DNA of 12,062 bases from Opitutia bacterium (GCA_018663485.1 JABJQI010000048.1:1-12062), one strand, 5' to 3'; counted from the stretch's first letter, positions 1 through 9,400 are shown. A program made the numbers and translations. The notes: generated by a model from the sequence alone, not told the origin.

Positions 1-669
1 GAAGCAGACGATCTGCTCAGTCGCATCGCCCTCGATAAGGTCGATATCAAATATAGCCAACTGAGCATCCAATTGATGAATGCGTATCTCGCAGAGGAAG
101 CGTTCAAAGCAGCGGGACGAATCGCTGGTCAACTGCCTAAAAGTGGCGCGTACACTTCCAACATCTCCGAAGTCGTCAATGCGGCCGATGCCCTACGTGG
201 TGCAGGTGAATATGAGGCAGTGATTCCACTGTACAAGGAAATCGAAAGTTCTGTCCCTGAGAATGTGCGCAAGAATGTGCGTATGTGGCTGGCCTACAGT
301 TTGGTGCTGGCCGACCGAGTCGATGAAGCCTCTCCAATGATCGACAGCATGCAAGAGCCAGCGCCGAATGATCGCTTATTTTCACTCTACAAATTGCTGC
401 AAGGCTCGCGTGAGCACCGCAACAAGCAGTACGGCCAAGCCCTCGACGTGCTCACGCGCGGTTTTGTGCGCGCGCAAACTTCTTACGTCTGGGTGCCAGA
501 AATGCTCTACTTAATCGGCGATTGCTACAAACAAGCCAAAGATCCGACTGCCGCACGGAATGTCTGGTTCGAAATCACGGTGCTTTATCCCGATTCACCA
601 TGGGCTACGCGTGCCGCCGAATCACTCAGCAAACTACCAAAGCCAGAGCCCGCGCCTCCAAGCAGTTAA
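1..669 (+). CDS. TPR-repeat protein, C-terminal part (5' end outside window)
   Basis: The frame is open from the first base to TAA at 667-669, giving 222 visible residues, so this is the 3' end of a longer gene. An internal TTG/ATG near position 73 is not a convincing start because the reading frame runs on upstream with similar composition. The visible part is all helical and has TPR-like helix pairs: a stretch with GEYEAVIPLYKEI, one with VRMWLAYSLVLADRVDEA, one with NKQYGQALDVL, and a clear last repeat (about visible residues 167-200) with LIGDCYKQAKDPTAARN and LYPDSPWA. The last repeat resembles the TPR_6 type seen in CpoB/YbgF and BamD. The tail is Pro-rich. TPR proteins are scaffolds for protein contacts; a periplasmic place is inferred, since the N-terminus is not visible. 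It lies 58 bp before exbB on the same strand and may share its operon, recalling the CpoB link to Tol motors. Confidence 0.8.
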   Translation, partial: EADDLLSRIALDKVDIKYSQLSIQLMNAYLAEEAFKAAGRIAGQLPKSGAYTSNISEVVNAADALRGAGEYEAVIPLYKEIESSVPENVRKNVRMWLAYSLVLADRVDEASPMIDSMQEPAPNDRLFSLYKLLQGSREHRNKQYGQALDVLTRGFVRAQTSYVWVPEMLYLIGDCYKQAKDPTAARNVWFEITVLYPDSPWATRAAESLSKLPKPEPAPPSS

Positions 670-727
670 TCCATCACTTCGCAAAATAACAACACACTCA
701 AACCTCAGTCTTTAATACCAAACCGTC

Positions 728-1528
<801 letters not shown>

Positions 1529-1553
1529 TCCAAACCCCTGCGATTACTAAGCG

Positions 1554-1958
1554 ATGAAAACATGGTCCCCAGAAGAAGTTGATCCGGAGTTTGAACTGAC
1601 TCCGATGATTGACATCGTGTTCCTGCTCATCGCGTTTTTCATGACATTGATCAGCTTCATTAGCGCCGAACTCATTGAGCTCAAGCTGCCGGATGCCAAT
1701 CAGTCGAGCATCCCAGAAGAACCAGGCGAACGCCAATACATCTCCGTTGATATCAGCGGCCAGGCCTATCTCGGCTCCACTCCAATCAGCTACGAAGCAC
1801 TGCCCCAAGCATTAGCGACCGGACGCGCGGCTCAGCCCTCTTTGAAGGTGTTTCTTCGAGCTGATGCGAAAACGGCACACCGTCATGTCAACCGCGTCAT
1901 GGAGGCCTGCGCTGAAGCAGGCATCTCTGACCTTATTTTTGCCTCCAATAAAAATTAA
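1554..1958 (+). CDS. exbD: ExbD/TolR-family biopolymer transport protein (first paralogue)
   Basis: This is a 134-residue protein of normal ExbD length. It has a short cytoplasmic N-terminus, one membrane helix (about 18-38) beginning TPMIDIVFLL, and a periplasmic domain. D20 in that motif corresponds to the essential proton-carrying Asp of ExbD (D25 in E. coli). After the helix, the IELKLPDA segment is the conserved LP strand of the family, and the C-terminal part (KVFLRADAKTAHRHVNRVMEACAEAGI) is the usual alpha/beta fold that dimerises in the periplasm. It starts at ATG, 25 bp after exbB, with no Shine-Dalgarno. A second, clearly different exbD follows after 3 bp, so the two are probably translated together and may act as a heterodimer in one motor. 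Confidence 0.9.
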   Translation: MKTWSPEEVDPEFELTPMIDIVFLLIAFFMTLISFISAELIELKLPDANQSSIPEEPGERQYISVDISGQAYLGSTPISYEALPQALATGRAAQPSLKVFLRADAKTAHRHVNRVMEACAEAGISDLIFASNKN

Positions 1959-1961
1959 ACT

Positions 1962-2396
1962 GTGGCTGCTGTTAACAAAGTTTTAGAATCAGAAGATAAA
2001 GTCGATATCACACCGATGATCGACATCGTGTTCTTGCTGCTGGTTTATTTCATGTTTCTGCCGCTGCAACAAGAGGCAGATGTGGGAATCAAATTACCCA
2101 GCGCGACCCCACCTGCTGAGAATCTCAAATTGCCCAGCGAGCATGTCATCGAGATCTTTCCGAATGGCTTGATTCTCCTCAATGGTGCACCAATGGACGC
2201 TTCGGATGACCGTGTCATGGCACGTCTCTCTACCACGCTCACCCGACTACGCATGTCATCGGACCGAGTGGGCGATGATATCGTGGTCAAGATTCAGGCC
2301 GATCCGGACTCGCCGCATCAGCGTTCAATCGATGCACTAAATGCCTGTGCCAAGGCTGATATTACCAAAGTCTCGTTCACCGCATACGCGCTCTAA
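1962..2396 (+). CDS. exbD: ExbD/TolR-family biopolymer transport protein (second paralogue)
   Basis: This 144-residue protein has the ExbD plan: an N-terminus of about 16 residues, a membrane helix starting TPMIDIVFLLLVYFM with D21 as the proton-carrying Asp, the strand VGIKLPSA, and a C-terminal domain with IVVKIQADPDSPHQRSIDALNACAKA. The start is GTG, 3 bp after the previous stop; the next in-frame ATG lies inside the membrane helix and would remove the motif, so GTG is right. No ribosome-binding site precedes it, and coupling to the upstream exbD is likely. It differs from its neighbour over most of its length outside the TPMIDIVFLL motif, so this is an old paralogue pair and not a recent duplication. 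Confidence 0.9.
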   Translation: MAAVNKVLESEDKVDITPMIDIVFLLLVYFMFLPLQQEADVGIKLPSATPPAENLKLPSEHVIEIFPNGLILLNGAPMDASDDRVMARLSTTLTRLRMSSDRVGDDIVVKIQADPDSPHQRSIDALNACAKADITKVSFTAYAL

Positions 2397-2439
2397 CAAA
2401 GTCGAGTGCCCCACAATCGCTCGCTTATAATTTTTTCAA

Positions 2440-3819
2440 ATGCTTCCTCCGACTAAAAAGAAAAAAATAAATCCGCTACTGCTGAAGGTCATCTTCATCA
2501 GCGTAGCGATTCATCTGCTTGCGGGGCTGATTCTCGGAAGTATTACGATTTACAAATATGTCGTCCCCTCAGAGGCGCAATTCGAAGAGCCGCCCGTCGT
2601 GGAGCAAGAAGAACCACCACCACCAGTCAAAGTTCAGATCAGACCGCAGCAACCCAAGCAGCAACAGGCACAAAACCTAGCGATGCGGCCAGTGGCGAAC
2701 ATCGCAGTGGCAAATGTGGACGTTAATTTGCCGAACATGGAGCAGAACTTCACCGTCAGCACCGGCCTCGGTAGCATGGGCGGCGGTAGCCTACTTGGCG
2801 GCACCCGCGGGAGTATCGGCATGGGCTTGTCCGATGTCAGCGTGTTCGGCCTCAAGTCGCGCGCCGAGCGTATCCTATTTGTGATCGATGCCAATCGCCA
2901 GATGGTCACCGATAAAAAAGGCGGCCTGAACAGCTACAAAATCATTAAAGACGAAATCACCGACATGGTCGGCAATCTGTCGGCAGGCACCCTGTTTAAC
3001 GTGATGTTACAAGACCGCACCAGGATGATGCTGTTCAAGCCGCAACTCGTGTCCGCAGGCTCAGAGGTGCACCAGCAACTCATTCAATGGATCAACCCTA
3101 TCAATGCCGACTCAACCAAAGTCGGACTCGAAGGCAACCGACTTGCGAAAAAGCCGCAACTACAAACCCTTCCTGATGAAGAAGTGCACAAGATCTTACC
3201 ACACGGCCACCGAGGGAATGAAACCTGTTTCATCACTCAAGTGGCTCTTGAGCAAAATGTGGATGCTATCTTTTTCATTACCGGTTACCACCGCGGCTTT
3301 GAAACCGTCATCAAACCCGCAAGCGAACGCATGAAAGAGGAGTGGCAACGCAAAATCGCAAAGCCCGACTACATCAAGCAGTTGGCAGCACATAAGCTCG
3401 AAGTCCCTCAAATGCAGGCCAGGATTAAAGCCACAATGGCGAAGATCGATGCCGACCGTAAAAAGAAAGGCCAGCCACCACGCGTTTTGAATCAACGGCA
3501 TGGCGTTTACTCCAATGCCAACGAACTCGGGCTAAAGTGGAAAACTAATCATCCGGGACATGGCCCAGGACACCAACAGGTCAAAGACCGCGACGTTTCT
3601 AAATATTTCCGCAACCTAATCGACGAACTCTACGAAGACCACGACAAGCCCGTGCCTTCGGTCAACGTCGTGCTCTTCCTTGCCGGCGATGAAGCGTTCG
3701 ACAAAAATTCGAAAACACTACTGGATAAATACGTGCGCTTCTTCCGCGGCAAGAATCGCGTGATCCGTGGCTTAAACGAGATCTCAAGCGCACGTAGCTC
3801 GAAGAAAACGAAGAACTAA
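2440..3819 (+). CDS. TonB-like N-terminus fused to degenerate vWA-like domain
   Basis: This 459-residue protein sits where tonB would be expected after exbB-exbD-exbD. Residues 1-12 are basic (KKKK), and 13-36 form one membrane helix containing S21-V-A-I-H25, the S-x3-H pattern by which TonB contacts ExbB/ExbD. A Pro/Glu/Gln-rich stretch (49-77) and a Gly-rich stretch (109-130) follow. From about 143 the fold looks like a von Willebrand A domain: strand RILFVIDANRQM, helix SYKIIKDEITDMVGNL, then SAGTLFNVMLQDRTRMMLF, a buried strand VDAIFFITGY (274-283) and a late strand VNVVLFLAGD. The metal site is degenerate: DxSxS is D150-A-N-R-Q, and the usual Asp after the fourth strand is missing. A charged helical insert fills roughly 284-400. 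No TonB C-terminal domain is present. Inferred role: an energised periplasmic protein whose vWA-like part binds a partner. It starts at ATG with no Shine-Dalgarno. The domain call is by pattern only. Confidence 0.82.
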   Translation: MLPPTKKKKINPLLLKVIFISVAIHLLAGLILGSITIYKYVVPSEAQFEEPPVVEQEEPPPPVKVQIRPQQPKQQQAQNLAMRPVANIAVANVDVNLPNMEQNFTVSTGLGSMGGGSLLGGTRGSIGMGLSDVSVFGLKSRAERILFVIDANRQMVTDKKGGLNSYKIIKDEITDMVGNLSAGTLFNVMLQDRTRMMLFKPQLVSAGSEVHQQLIQWINPINADSTKVGLEGNRLAKKPQLQTLPDEEVHKILPHGHRGNETCFITQVALEQNVDAIFFITGYHRGFETVIKPASERMKEEWQRKIAKPDYIKQLAAHKLEVPQMQARIKATMAKIDADRKKKGQPPRVLNQRHGVYSNANELGLKWKTNHPGHGPGHQQVKDRDVSKYFRNLIDELYEDHDKPVPSVNVVLFLAGDEAFDKNSKTLLDKYVRFFRGKNRVIRGLNEISSARSSKKTKN

Positions 3820-3853
3820 GCCGGCAGCGCCGCGTCCCTCCCCACTTTCAAAC

Positions 3854-3883
3854 AAAAGGCAGCCAATTCTGGCTGCCTTTTTT
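3854..3883 (+). terminator. Rho-independent terminator of the exbB-exbD-exbD-TonB/vWA cluster
   Basis: A perfect 11-bp stem (AAAAGGCAGCC at 3854-3864 with GGCTGCCTTTT at 3871-3881) closes a 6-base loop and runs into six T residues. It starts 34 bp after the TAA of the TonB/vWA gene. On the other strand the hairpin is followed by a shorter T run, so it may also stop transcripts coming from the convergent lipoprotein gene. Confidence 0.87.
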
Positions 3884-3892
3884 GTGTCCTAT

Positions 3893-4001
3893 AGGAGTGT
3901 GGGCGACTCGCCCACGTTGAACCGATGTTAATGCACACGAGGGCGGGTCGCCCACGTTGAGCCGATGTTAATCCACATGAGGGCGGGTCGCCCTCACTCC
4001 T
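3893..4001. repeat. Palindromic 40-bp tandem-repeat element (REP/MITE-like)
   Basis: Two 40-bp units (3901-3940 and 3941-3980, 35 of 40 positions identical) are followed by the start of a third (3981-3993). Each unit opens with a small hairpin, GGGCG-NNN-CGCCC, at 3901-3913, 3941-3953 and 3981-3993. The outer ends form an inverted repeat: 3893-3913 and 3981-4001 match in reverse complement at 19 of 21 positions, with perfect 7-bp tips AGGAGTG and CACTCCT. It fills the gap between two convergent genes, right after a terminator and 5 bp from a stop codon. This is typical of dispersed non-coding palindromic elements, but other copies cannot be seen in the window. Confidence 0.7.
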
Positions 4002-4006
4002 TAAAC

Positions 4007-4414
4007 CTAAAATCCGGCCTGCGGAATCAGTCCATCGGTCTTTGATTTTGCAGCCTGATCTTTCAATGAATCAGACGCAGCATCGGTCAATTTTTGCTCA
4101 ACCTCCTCGATCACTTCAGCGACTTCCTCCATCGCTTCAGCCTGGATCTCAGCAACCTCCTCTTCGACCGCAGCGACAGCCTCGGCTTGCAGCTCCTCAA
4201 CTTCTTCTTTGACCGCTTCGATCGTCTCGGCGACTTCCTCTTGCGCGGCTTCGACGATGGCATCCACCTCTTCCATCGCCTCGGCGACAACGACTGTGGA
4301 CGCTACGTCCTCTTTAACCGGAGCAGGTGCAGGGACTTCGGCCTCTTTCTTACCACATGCGGGAAGCAGGACAGCAACAGAGATCAAAGAGAGAATAGAT
4401 ATGGATGTTTTCAT
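4007..4414 (-). CDS. Small lipoprotein with 11-residue Glu/Val coiled-coil repeats
   Basis: This 135-residue protein begins with a lipoprotein signal: a basic residue, a hydrophobic core and the lipobox LPAC with Cys20, followed by GKKEAE. After a short Pro/Ala linker comes a highly acidic helix (about 48-109) built of 11-residue repeats each starting EEV: 48-58, 59-69, 70-80, 85-95 and 96-106, with a 4-residue insert (AAVE) before the fourth. Eleven-residue periods with Val/Ile at fixed places suit a right-handed or straight coiled coil. The tail (110-135) is polar. It should be membrane-anchored and face the periplasm; the residue after Cys is Gly, so Asp-based inner-membrane retention is not indicated. 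No enzyme motif is seen and the function is unknown. The ATG fits the signal peptide; no Shine-Dalgarno. The gene is convergent with the Exb cluster. Low-complexity composition could mislead similarity searches. Confidence 0.85.
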   Translation of the reverse strand: MKTSISILSLISVAVLLPACGKKEAEVPAPAPVKEDVASTVVVAEAMEEVDAIVEAAQEEVAETIEAVKEEVEELQAEAVAAVEEEVAEIQAEAMEEVAEVIEEVEQKLTDAASDSLKDQAAKSKTDGLIPQAGF

Positions 4415-4509
4415 AATGATATGTGAGGGGTGATTATTTTAACCAGAATCTTGAATATAACCGGATCGCCCGCGAGCACCACCGCAGTTGAGCAATTTAT
4501 TTGATAAAC

Positions 4510-4545
4510 AAAAAAAGCGGCCGCCTCAGAATAGAGACGACCGCT
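4510..4545 (-). terminator. Rho-independent terminator of the symporter gene
   Basis: Read on the minus strand, a 12-bp stem (4545-4534 with 4527-4516; ten Watson-Crick and two G-U pairs) with a 6-base loop is followed by a run of T residues (complement of A4510-A4516). It lies about 50 bp past the stop of the symporter gene and so separates it from the lipoprotein gene. Confidence 0.86.
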
Positions 4546-4596
4546 AGAAGAATTAAGACTCAGGCTCGGTTTTACTGGCAACGATCGCGAGCAGCC

Positions 4597-6222
4597 TTAC
4601 AAGGCAAAGAATGCGTAGATCGAGATCACAACAACCACTAAGATCGCACTCGCGACCTTGGCACCCTTCCAAGGAGTCATATCAATCGGAGTGCTCATTT
4701 CTAGAACCCACGCAGTTTCACGAGGCGCAACCTTCGACCAGACAACCATCGTCAAGCAAAGCAGAACGAAGACAAAACCGAGGAAGTGGAAGTTATAAAC
4801 AAAGACGCTATCCACCGCGTCCCCCATACCCGGGACGAAATATTTGACGGCAATTAGCACAAGACCCAAGATCAGTGATACAAACGCTGCAACACTAGGG
4901 ACACGTGAATTCAGCATCCCTACCAATACGACCGAGAAAATCGGGATAAAGTAGATCGCATTCATGTTCTGTAAGTAGCCAAAAATACTATCTTGGCCTG
5001 CCAATAGAGGTGCCACACACATTGCAGCCAGCGCGATACAAACCACAAAGATCTTAGCAGCACGAACGGTCTGCTCTTCGCTACCTTTCGGATTTAAAAC
5101 ATGCTTATAAAAGCCGAGACTGAACAATGCAGAGGTGCTGTTCAAAGCAGCATTAAAGGAACTCAAAATAGCACCGACCATCACTGCGGCGAAGAACCCA
5201 GTGAACTGAGGAGGTAGCACTTCTCGGACGAGCGTGCCATAAGCGTGGTCATTTGAGATACCATCTGCAGCGAATAAATGATACGCAATGATACCGGGAA
5301 TCACGAGATAGATCGGGCCGAGCAATTTAAGACCAGCTGTCAGCAAAACGCCCTTTTGTCCTTCAGCGAGACTACTCGCTCCCAGTGTTCGTTGGATGAT
5401 TTGTTGATTCGTGCACCAGTAGAACAAGTTAAGCAATGCGACACCTGTAAACAGCGTGCTGAACGGGACACTCGTGTCACTCGTCCCAATCGAATTCAAA
5501 CGCTCGGGATTTGCCTCTTTCAAGATATTCCATCCCTCAACGATTCCTTGGCCATCACTCACCTTATTAAAGGCAAACCAAACAATCATAAAACCACCAA
5601 CCAACAAGCCAATGCCGTTAATCGTATCAAGCACTGCAAGTGTCTTCAATCCGCCAAAGCGTGTATAAATCCCCCCCATGATACCAATCATGAAAACAGT
5701 CATCCATAAGATGACTGTATCTGGCTGATAAATAGAACCTAGGAAAGTAACTGGCTCAGTGATGCCTGTGAGCGACTTCAAATCTAACATCTGAGACAGA
5801 CCGACCGCACCACTATATAGAATAATTGGAATCAACAAGAAAGCATAGGCCAATAAGAAGACCATGTTCGCCACGCTCTGCGTCCGGCGATCAAATCGAT
5901 TTTCAAGAAATTGAGGCACGGTGGTGATGCCAGCTCGAAGGAATTTTGGCAAAAAGAACAATGCCATCAGGACTAGAGCGATGACCGCAACCACCTCCCA
6001 AGCCATCACTGCCAAGCCATCTTTAAATGCGGCTCCATTCAAACCGACCATTTGCTCTGTCGATAGATTCGTAAGCAACAGAGAACCCGCAATGATTGGA
6101 AAAGTCAGCGATCGACCACCGAGGAAAAAACCTGTCGACGATGCTTTTTCCGAATTACGCGTAATAAAGTAAGTGAGCACCGCAGCAAAAACGGTGAATG
6201 CTAGAAAAGAAGCTAGAATCAT
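4597..6222 (-). CDS. SSS-family sodium/solute symporter, SGLT/YidK-like
   Basis: This 541-residue inner-membrane carrier should use the sodium gradient to take up a solute, most likely a sugar or sugar-like compound. The whole protein is a chain of hydrophobic helices, about 13-14 by eye. SLC5 hallmarks appear in order: GFFLGGRSLTF (31-41), SLLLTNLSTEQMVG (47-60, first unwound helix), W75-E76, TRFGGLKTL (187-195), YWCTNQQIIQRTLGA (268-282) and SSFNAALNSTSALFSLGFYKH (354-374), the segment that carries the second sodium site in vSGLT. Q57, E76 and N272 fall at places that in vSGLT touch galactose; this alignment is from memory. Length and ends are normal. It starts at ATG without a Shine-Dalgarno and stands alone with its own terminator. 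No sugar-enzyme or regulator gene is next to it, so the substrate cannot be named. Confidence 0.92.
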   Translation of the reverse strand: MILASFLAFTVFAAVLTYFITRNSEKASSTGFFLGGRSLTFPIIAGSLLLTNLSTEQMVGLNGAAFKDGLAVMAWEVVAVIALVLMALFFLPKFLRAGITTVPQFLENRFDRRTQSVANMVFLLAYAFLLIPIILYSGAVGLSQMLDLKSLTGITEPVTFLGSIYQPDTVILWMTVFMIGIMGGIYTRFGGLKTLAVLDTINGIGLLVGGFMIVWFAFNKVSDGQGIVEGWNILKEANPERLNSIGTSDTSVPFSTLFTGVALLNLFYWCTNQQIIQRTLGASSLAEGQKGVLLTAGLKLLGPIYLVIPGIIAYHLFAADGISNDHAYGTLVREVLPPQFTGFFAAVMVGAILSSFNAALNSTSALFSLGFYKHVLNPKGSEEQTVRAAKIFVVCIALAAMCVAPLLAGQDSIFGYLQNMNAIYFIPIFSVVLVGMLNSRVPSVAAFVSLILGLVLIAVKYFVPGMGDAVDSVFVYNFHFLGFVFVLLCLTMVVWSKVAPRETAWVLEMSTPIDMTPWKGAKVASAILVVVVISIYAFFAL

Positions 6223-6334
6223 AGTAAGGGAATGTTTGAATTATTTAGAAGCCAACAGCCGACCTAGAGCTTTTTCGCACGGCACACGCGCAAGAAACAG
6301 ATCTAAATCGTGCGACAGCTAAAAGATGGGGTGC

Positions 6335-6355
6335 TGTATGCACTTCGTACATGCA
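6335..6355. promoter_or_regulatory. Imperfect dyad in the symporter upstream region (possible operator)
   Basis: TGTATGCAC and GTACATGCA face each other across TTC. Seven of the nine pairs are Watson-Crick, with one G-T and one mismatch. The dyad lies about 113 bp upstream of the symporter start and about 70 bp after the helicase gene end, in an otherwise featureless 200-bp gap. There is no T run, so it is not a terminator. It could be a regulator site for the symporter, but a chance match is possible. Confidence 0.25.
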
Positions 6356-6422
6356 ATAACGCTCTTATATGATTGCAAGTGCAGAGTTACCGAGGAAATC
6401 AGATAGGGTGCAATTTATCGCC

Positions 6423-9400
6423 TTACGCCAACAGGTCTTTAATATCGTCGAGGCTGACCTTGGCGTTGGCCGCTTCGCTCTCTTCGAACAGTTCCTTTAA
6501 GATCTCGGCCTTCTTCGCTTGCAGTTCGATCACCTTCTCTTCCACCGTGTTCGCGGCGATCAGCTTAATGCTGGTCACCACCCTCTCCTGCCCAATCCGG
6601 TGCGCCCGGTCAGTCGCCTGTGCCTCAGCTGCTGGATTCCACCACGGGTCGTAGTGCACCACAGTGTCCGCGCCGGTTAGATTGAGACCCGTGCCGCCTG
6701 CCTTGAGTGAGATCAGAAACACTGGAATGCTTTCGTCCTCATTAAAGGTATCACACATCGCGAGCCGGTTCTTGGTCTTGCCGTCGAGGTAGCAGAACTT
6801 GTGGCCCTTCTCGGTCAAATGCTGGGCAAGCAACTTAAGCGCGGTCACAAAAGAGGAAAACACCAAGATACGACTGCCCGCATCAATACACTCATCGAGT
6901 ACTTCGTCGAAGGCCGCTAGTTTGGCTGAATCGGCCGCCGGAAAGGTGTCGTCGATAATGCGCGGATCGACACAGGCCTGACGTAAGCGCAACAGCTCAG
7001 TAAATGCGGCAAACTGCACGCGTCCAGCATTCGCGCCTGCCATCTCCAAATTAGAGATTTCGCGACGCGTCTTTTCGAGCGTGTCATTATAGAAACGCAT
7101 TTGCTTCGCTCCGAGTTCGCAGAAGAAAGTCTTCTCGATCTTATCAGGTAACTCCGGCGCGACTTCTTTCTTGGTGCGGCGCAGAATGTAAGCAGCCGCG
7201 CGTTGGGTCTGACGGCGCGAATGCCACTCGCGTTCTTCCTGCGAGAGCTTCCCCGTGGCCTTGGTCACATAACCGGGCATCAGGAAAGCGAACAGCGAGA
7301 GCAAATCGTCGAGCGAGTTCTCCACTGGCGTACCAGTCAGTAAAAAGCGCCCTTTGCTGTGCAGGCGGGTCAGCGACTTGGCATTCTGCGAACGACGATT
7401 CTTTATGTGCTGCGCCTCATCGCCGATGACGACCGACCATTCCATGGTCGAGAGCATCTCAATATCCTGGCGAAGCGTGCCGTAGGAAGTGACCACGATA
7501 TCCACCTCCTCAAGTACCACTGGCTCTTTGGCCCGCTTAGTCCCATGATGCTTCGCCACCTTTAGGCCGGGCACAAAGCGCCCAGCTTCACGTATCCAAT
7601 TCTCCACCAAACTTGCGGGGCACACCACCAGCGCCGGCAGCGCCGCGGTGTTGGTGCTGCGAATACACTCGATCAAACCAAGCGCCTGCAGCGTTTTACC
7701 TAGACCCATTTCGTCGGCCAGAATACCGCCCAACTCATGACGATACAAATGCCATAACCACGCCACGCCGATGCGTTGATAAGTGCGTAGAATCGTATCA
7801 AAACCCGGACGGATTGGCGCAGCTTCGAGCGCACCAACTTGCTTGAGCGCACGGCTGCGGGATTGCCATGCTTGTGGCGGCCGCCAGCCCTCGACCAGCT
7901 CGTCTAGCAAATCTTCCACATCGACTAGCTCCTGCGTATCCAAGCGCTCCGAAAACGTCGGCGTGAACGGTCGATCCGCCTGTCCGGAGACTGAGCGCTC
8001 GACCTGGTGCAAGCGCTCGACCGCAGCCCGATCCAGTAATGTGATTGGCGCGTCCGAACCCTCATTCTCGACGTAACTGCGACCAGTCGCGATCGCGCGA
8101 CGTAGATCCGCCTCATCGCCCTCTTTGCAGAGCGTCACCTCCAGCGCAAAGCGGCCGTCCACCTCCTTGGTTTCGATCGCCGGCTCAGCAAGCTGCACAT
8201 GTGCGAGTTTTTCCTCGAAACCATCGGTAAATTGCGCGCGCCATTGCTCCCGCAGCGCCTTCCAGTGCGCGGCGAGGAAATTGAGCGTCTTATGCCGATC
8301 TCGTAGCCACCATTTTCGATTCGACGGCTCGAGCATGAAGCCCTCTAGCTTTAAAATGTTACGTAACGGTTTAATTGAATAATCATCGCGGCCCGCCGGC
8401 AATCGGATCGCCAAAAAGTTGGGAGATCCATCCACCACCACCCGATTAGTGGCGCATTGCTCCATCGAATCCGCAACCGCCTTCGCGACTGGATAATCCC
8501 CCGGACGCCTCTTCCACGTACCTTGCGCACGAGCTTCAGCGATGCGCCGCAGGTTGGGCTTCGATTTTTCTCGCAGGCTAATAGTACGGCTCAAAATCGG
8601 CCGCTTTGGCTCGTCAGGCACAGCAACTACCTCTGTCTCATCCTCGTCGCCTTCGGACGGATCTGCTTGTTTGAGAAATTCATGCACGCCGGGCAACTCG
8701 CCGTCTTGCCACTCAATCGGGGCATTGGGCTTTTTGACCCAATACACCGTTGGCTCGTCGGTGAGTGTCGCCAGTAGACGGCGCAGGCGACCACCAGTCA
8801 GTTGCAACAGACTCGCCAGCTTACCACCGCACCACGATTCGACCAAAGCCAACGCAGCTTGTTGCGGTACGGACGCAGTATAATTGCGCGTCGAGTTGAG
8901 TTGGTTGAGCGGCACGATCTCGCGACCAGCAGCAGCATCCAGCTTCACCACAATGGCATCGCGTTCGCCCGCCGCTTCCAAGTTGGGCGGTAAAAACACT
9001 AGCATGCGCAACGTATCACCGGCAGCTGACAGCTTGATCGAACGCACACCGCGCGACTTGGCTGCTTCGGGCTCTGGCTCGGGTTCCGCCACGAAATCAG
9101 GATGTGGCTGTGCTGCATGAGCCTGTTCGTGTTTGAGCGCTTCATAGTGCAGCGCAATGGCAATCGCATGCGCACAAACCTTGCGCCGGCGGCCTTCCAG
9201 ACAGTTGCAATGGTTGACCGCAAAAACAGTCGAGCGCAGATTCAGCTTCGGTTGGTACGTATCGTCGATGCCGGTAACCGTACCCGTCAGGATCGGGCTC
9301 TCCCAGGCTACCGCTGTCACCGCGCCCGCCTCAAATAAGCGCTCGGCTTGCTTGAAGACCAGCCCCCCAGCTAGTTCCAGCAGAAAGCTGCGGTCAAAGT

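Noticed and set aside
2426..2431. TATAAT just before the TonB/vWA gene
   Set aside because: No -35 at a suitable distance and only 8 bp to the ATG; most likely part of an A/T-rich leader in the operon.
3104..3501. Frames in both directions inside the TonB/vWA gene insert
   Set aside because: The main frame runs unbroken through this part to the terminator; the others have no start context or domain pattern.
3901..3993. 40-bp periodic repeats as a CRISPR array
   Set aside because: The units are continuous and similar over their whole length, so there are no unique spacers, and no cas gene is near.
4094..4426. Plus-strand frame of 110 codons opposite the lipoprotein
   Set aside because: It mirrors the repetitive Glu/Val codons of the lipoprotein (giving Leu/Phe/Asp/Arg repeats); the minus-strand frame has a proper lipobox.
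5278..5709. 143-codon open frame on the plus strand inside the symporter gene
   Set aside because: Antisense to well-conserved SSS motifs; composition (Asn, Gln, Cys, His rich) is that of a shadow frame.
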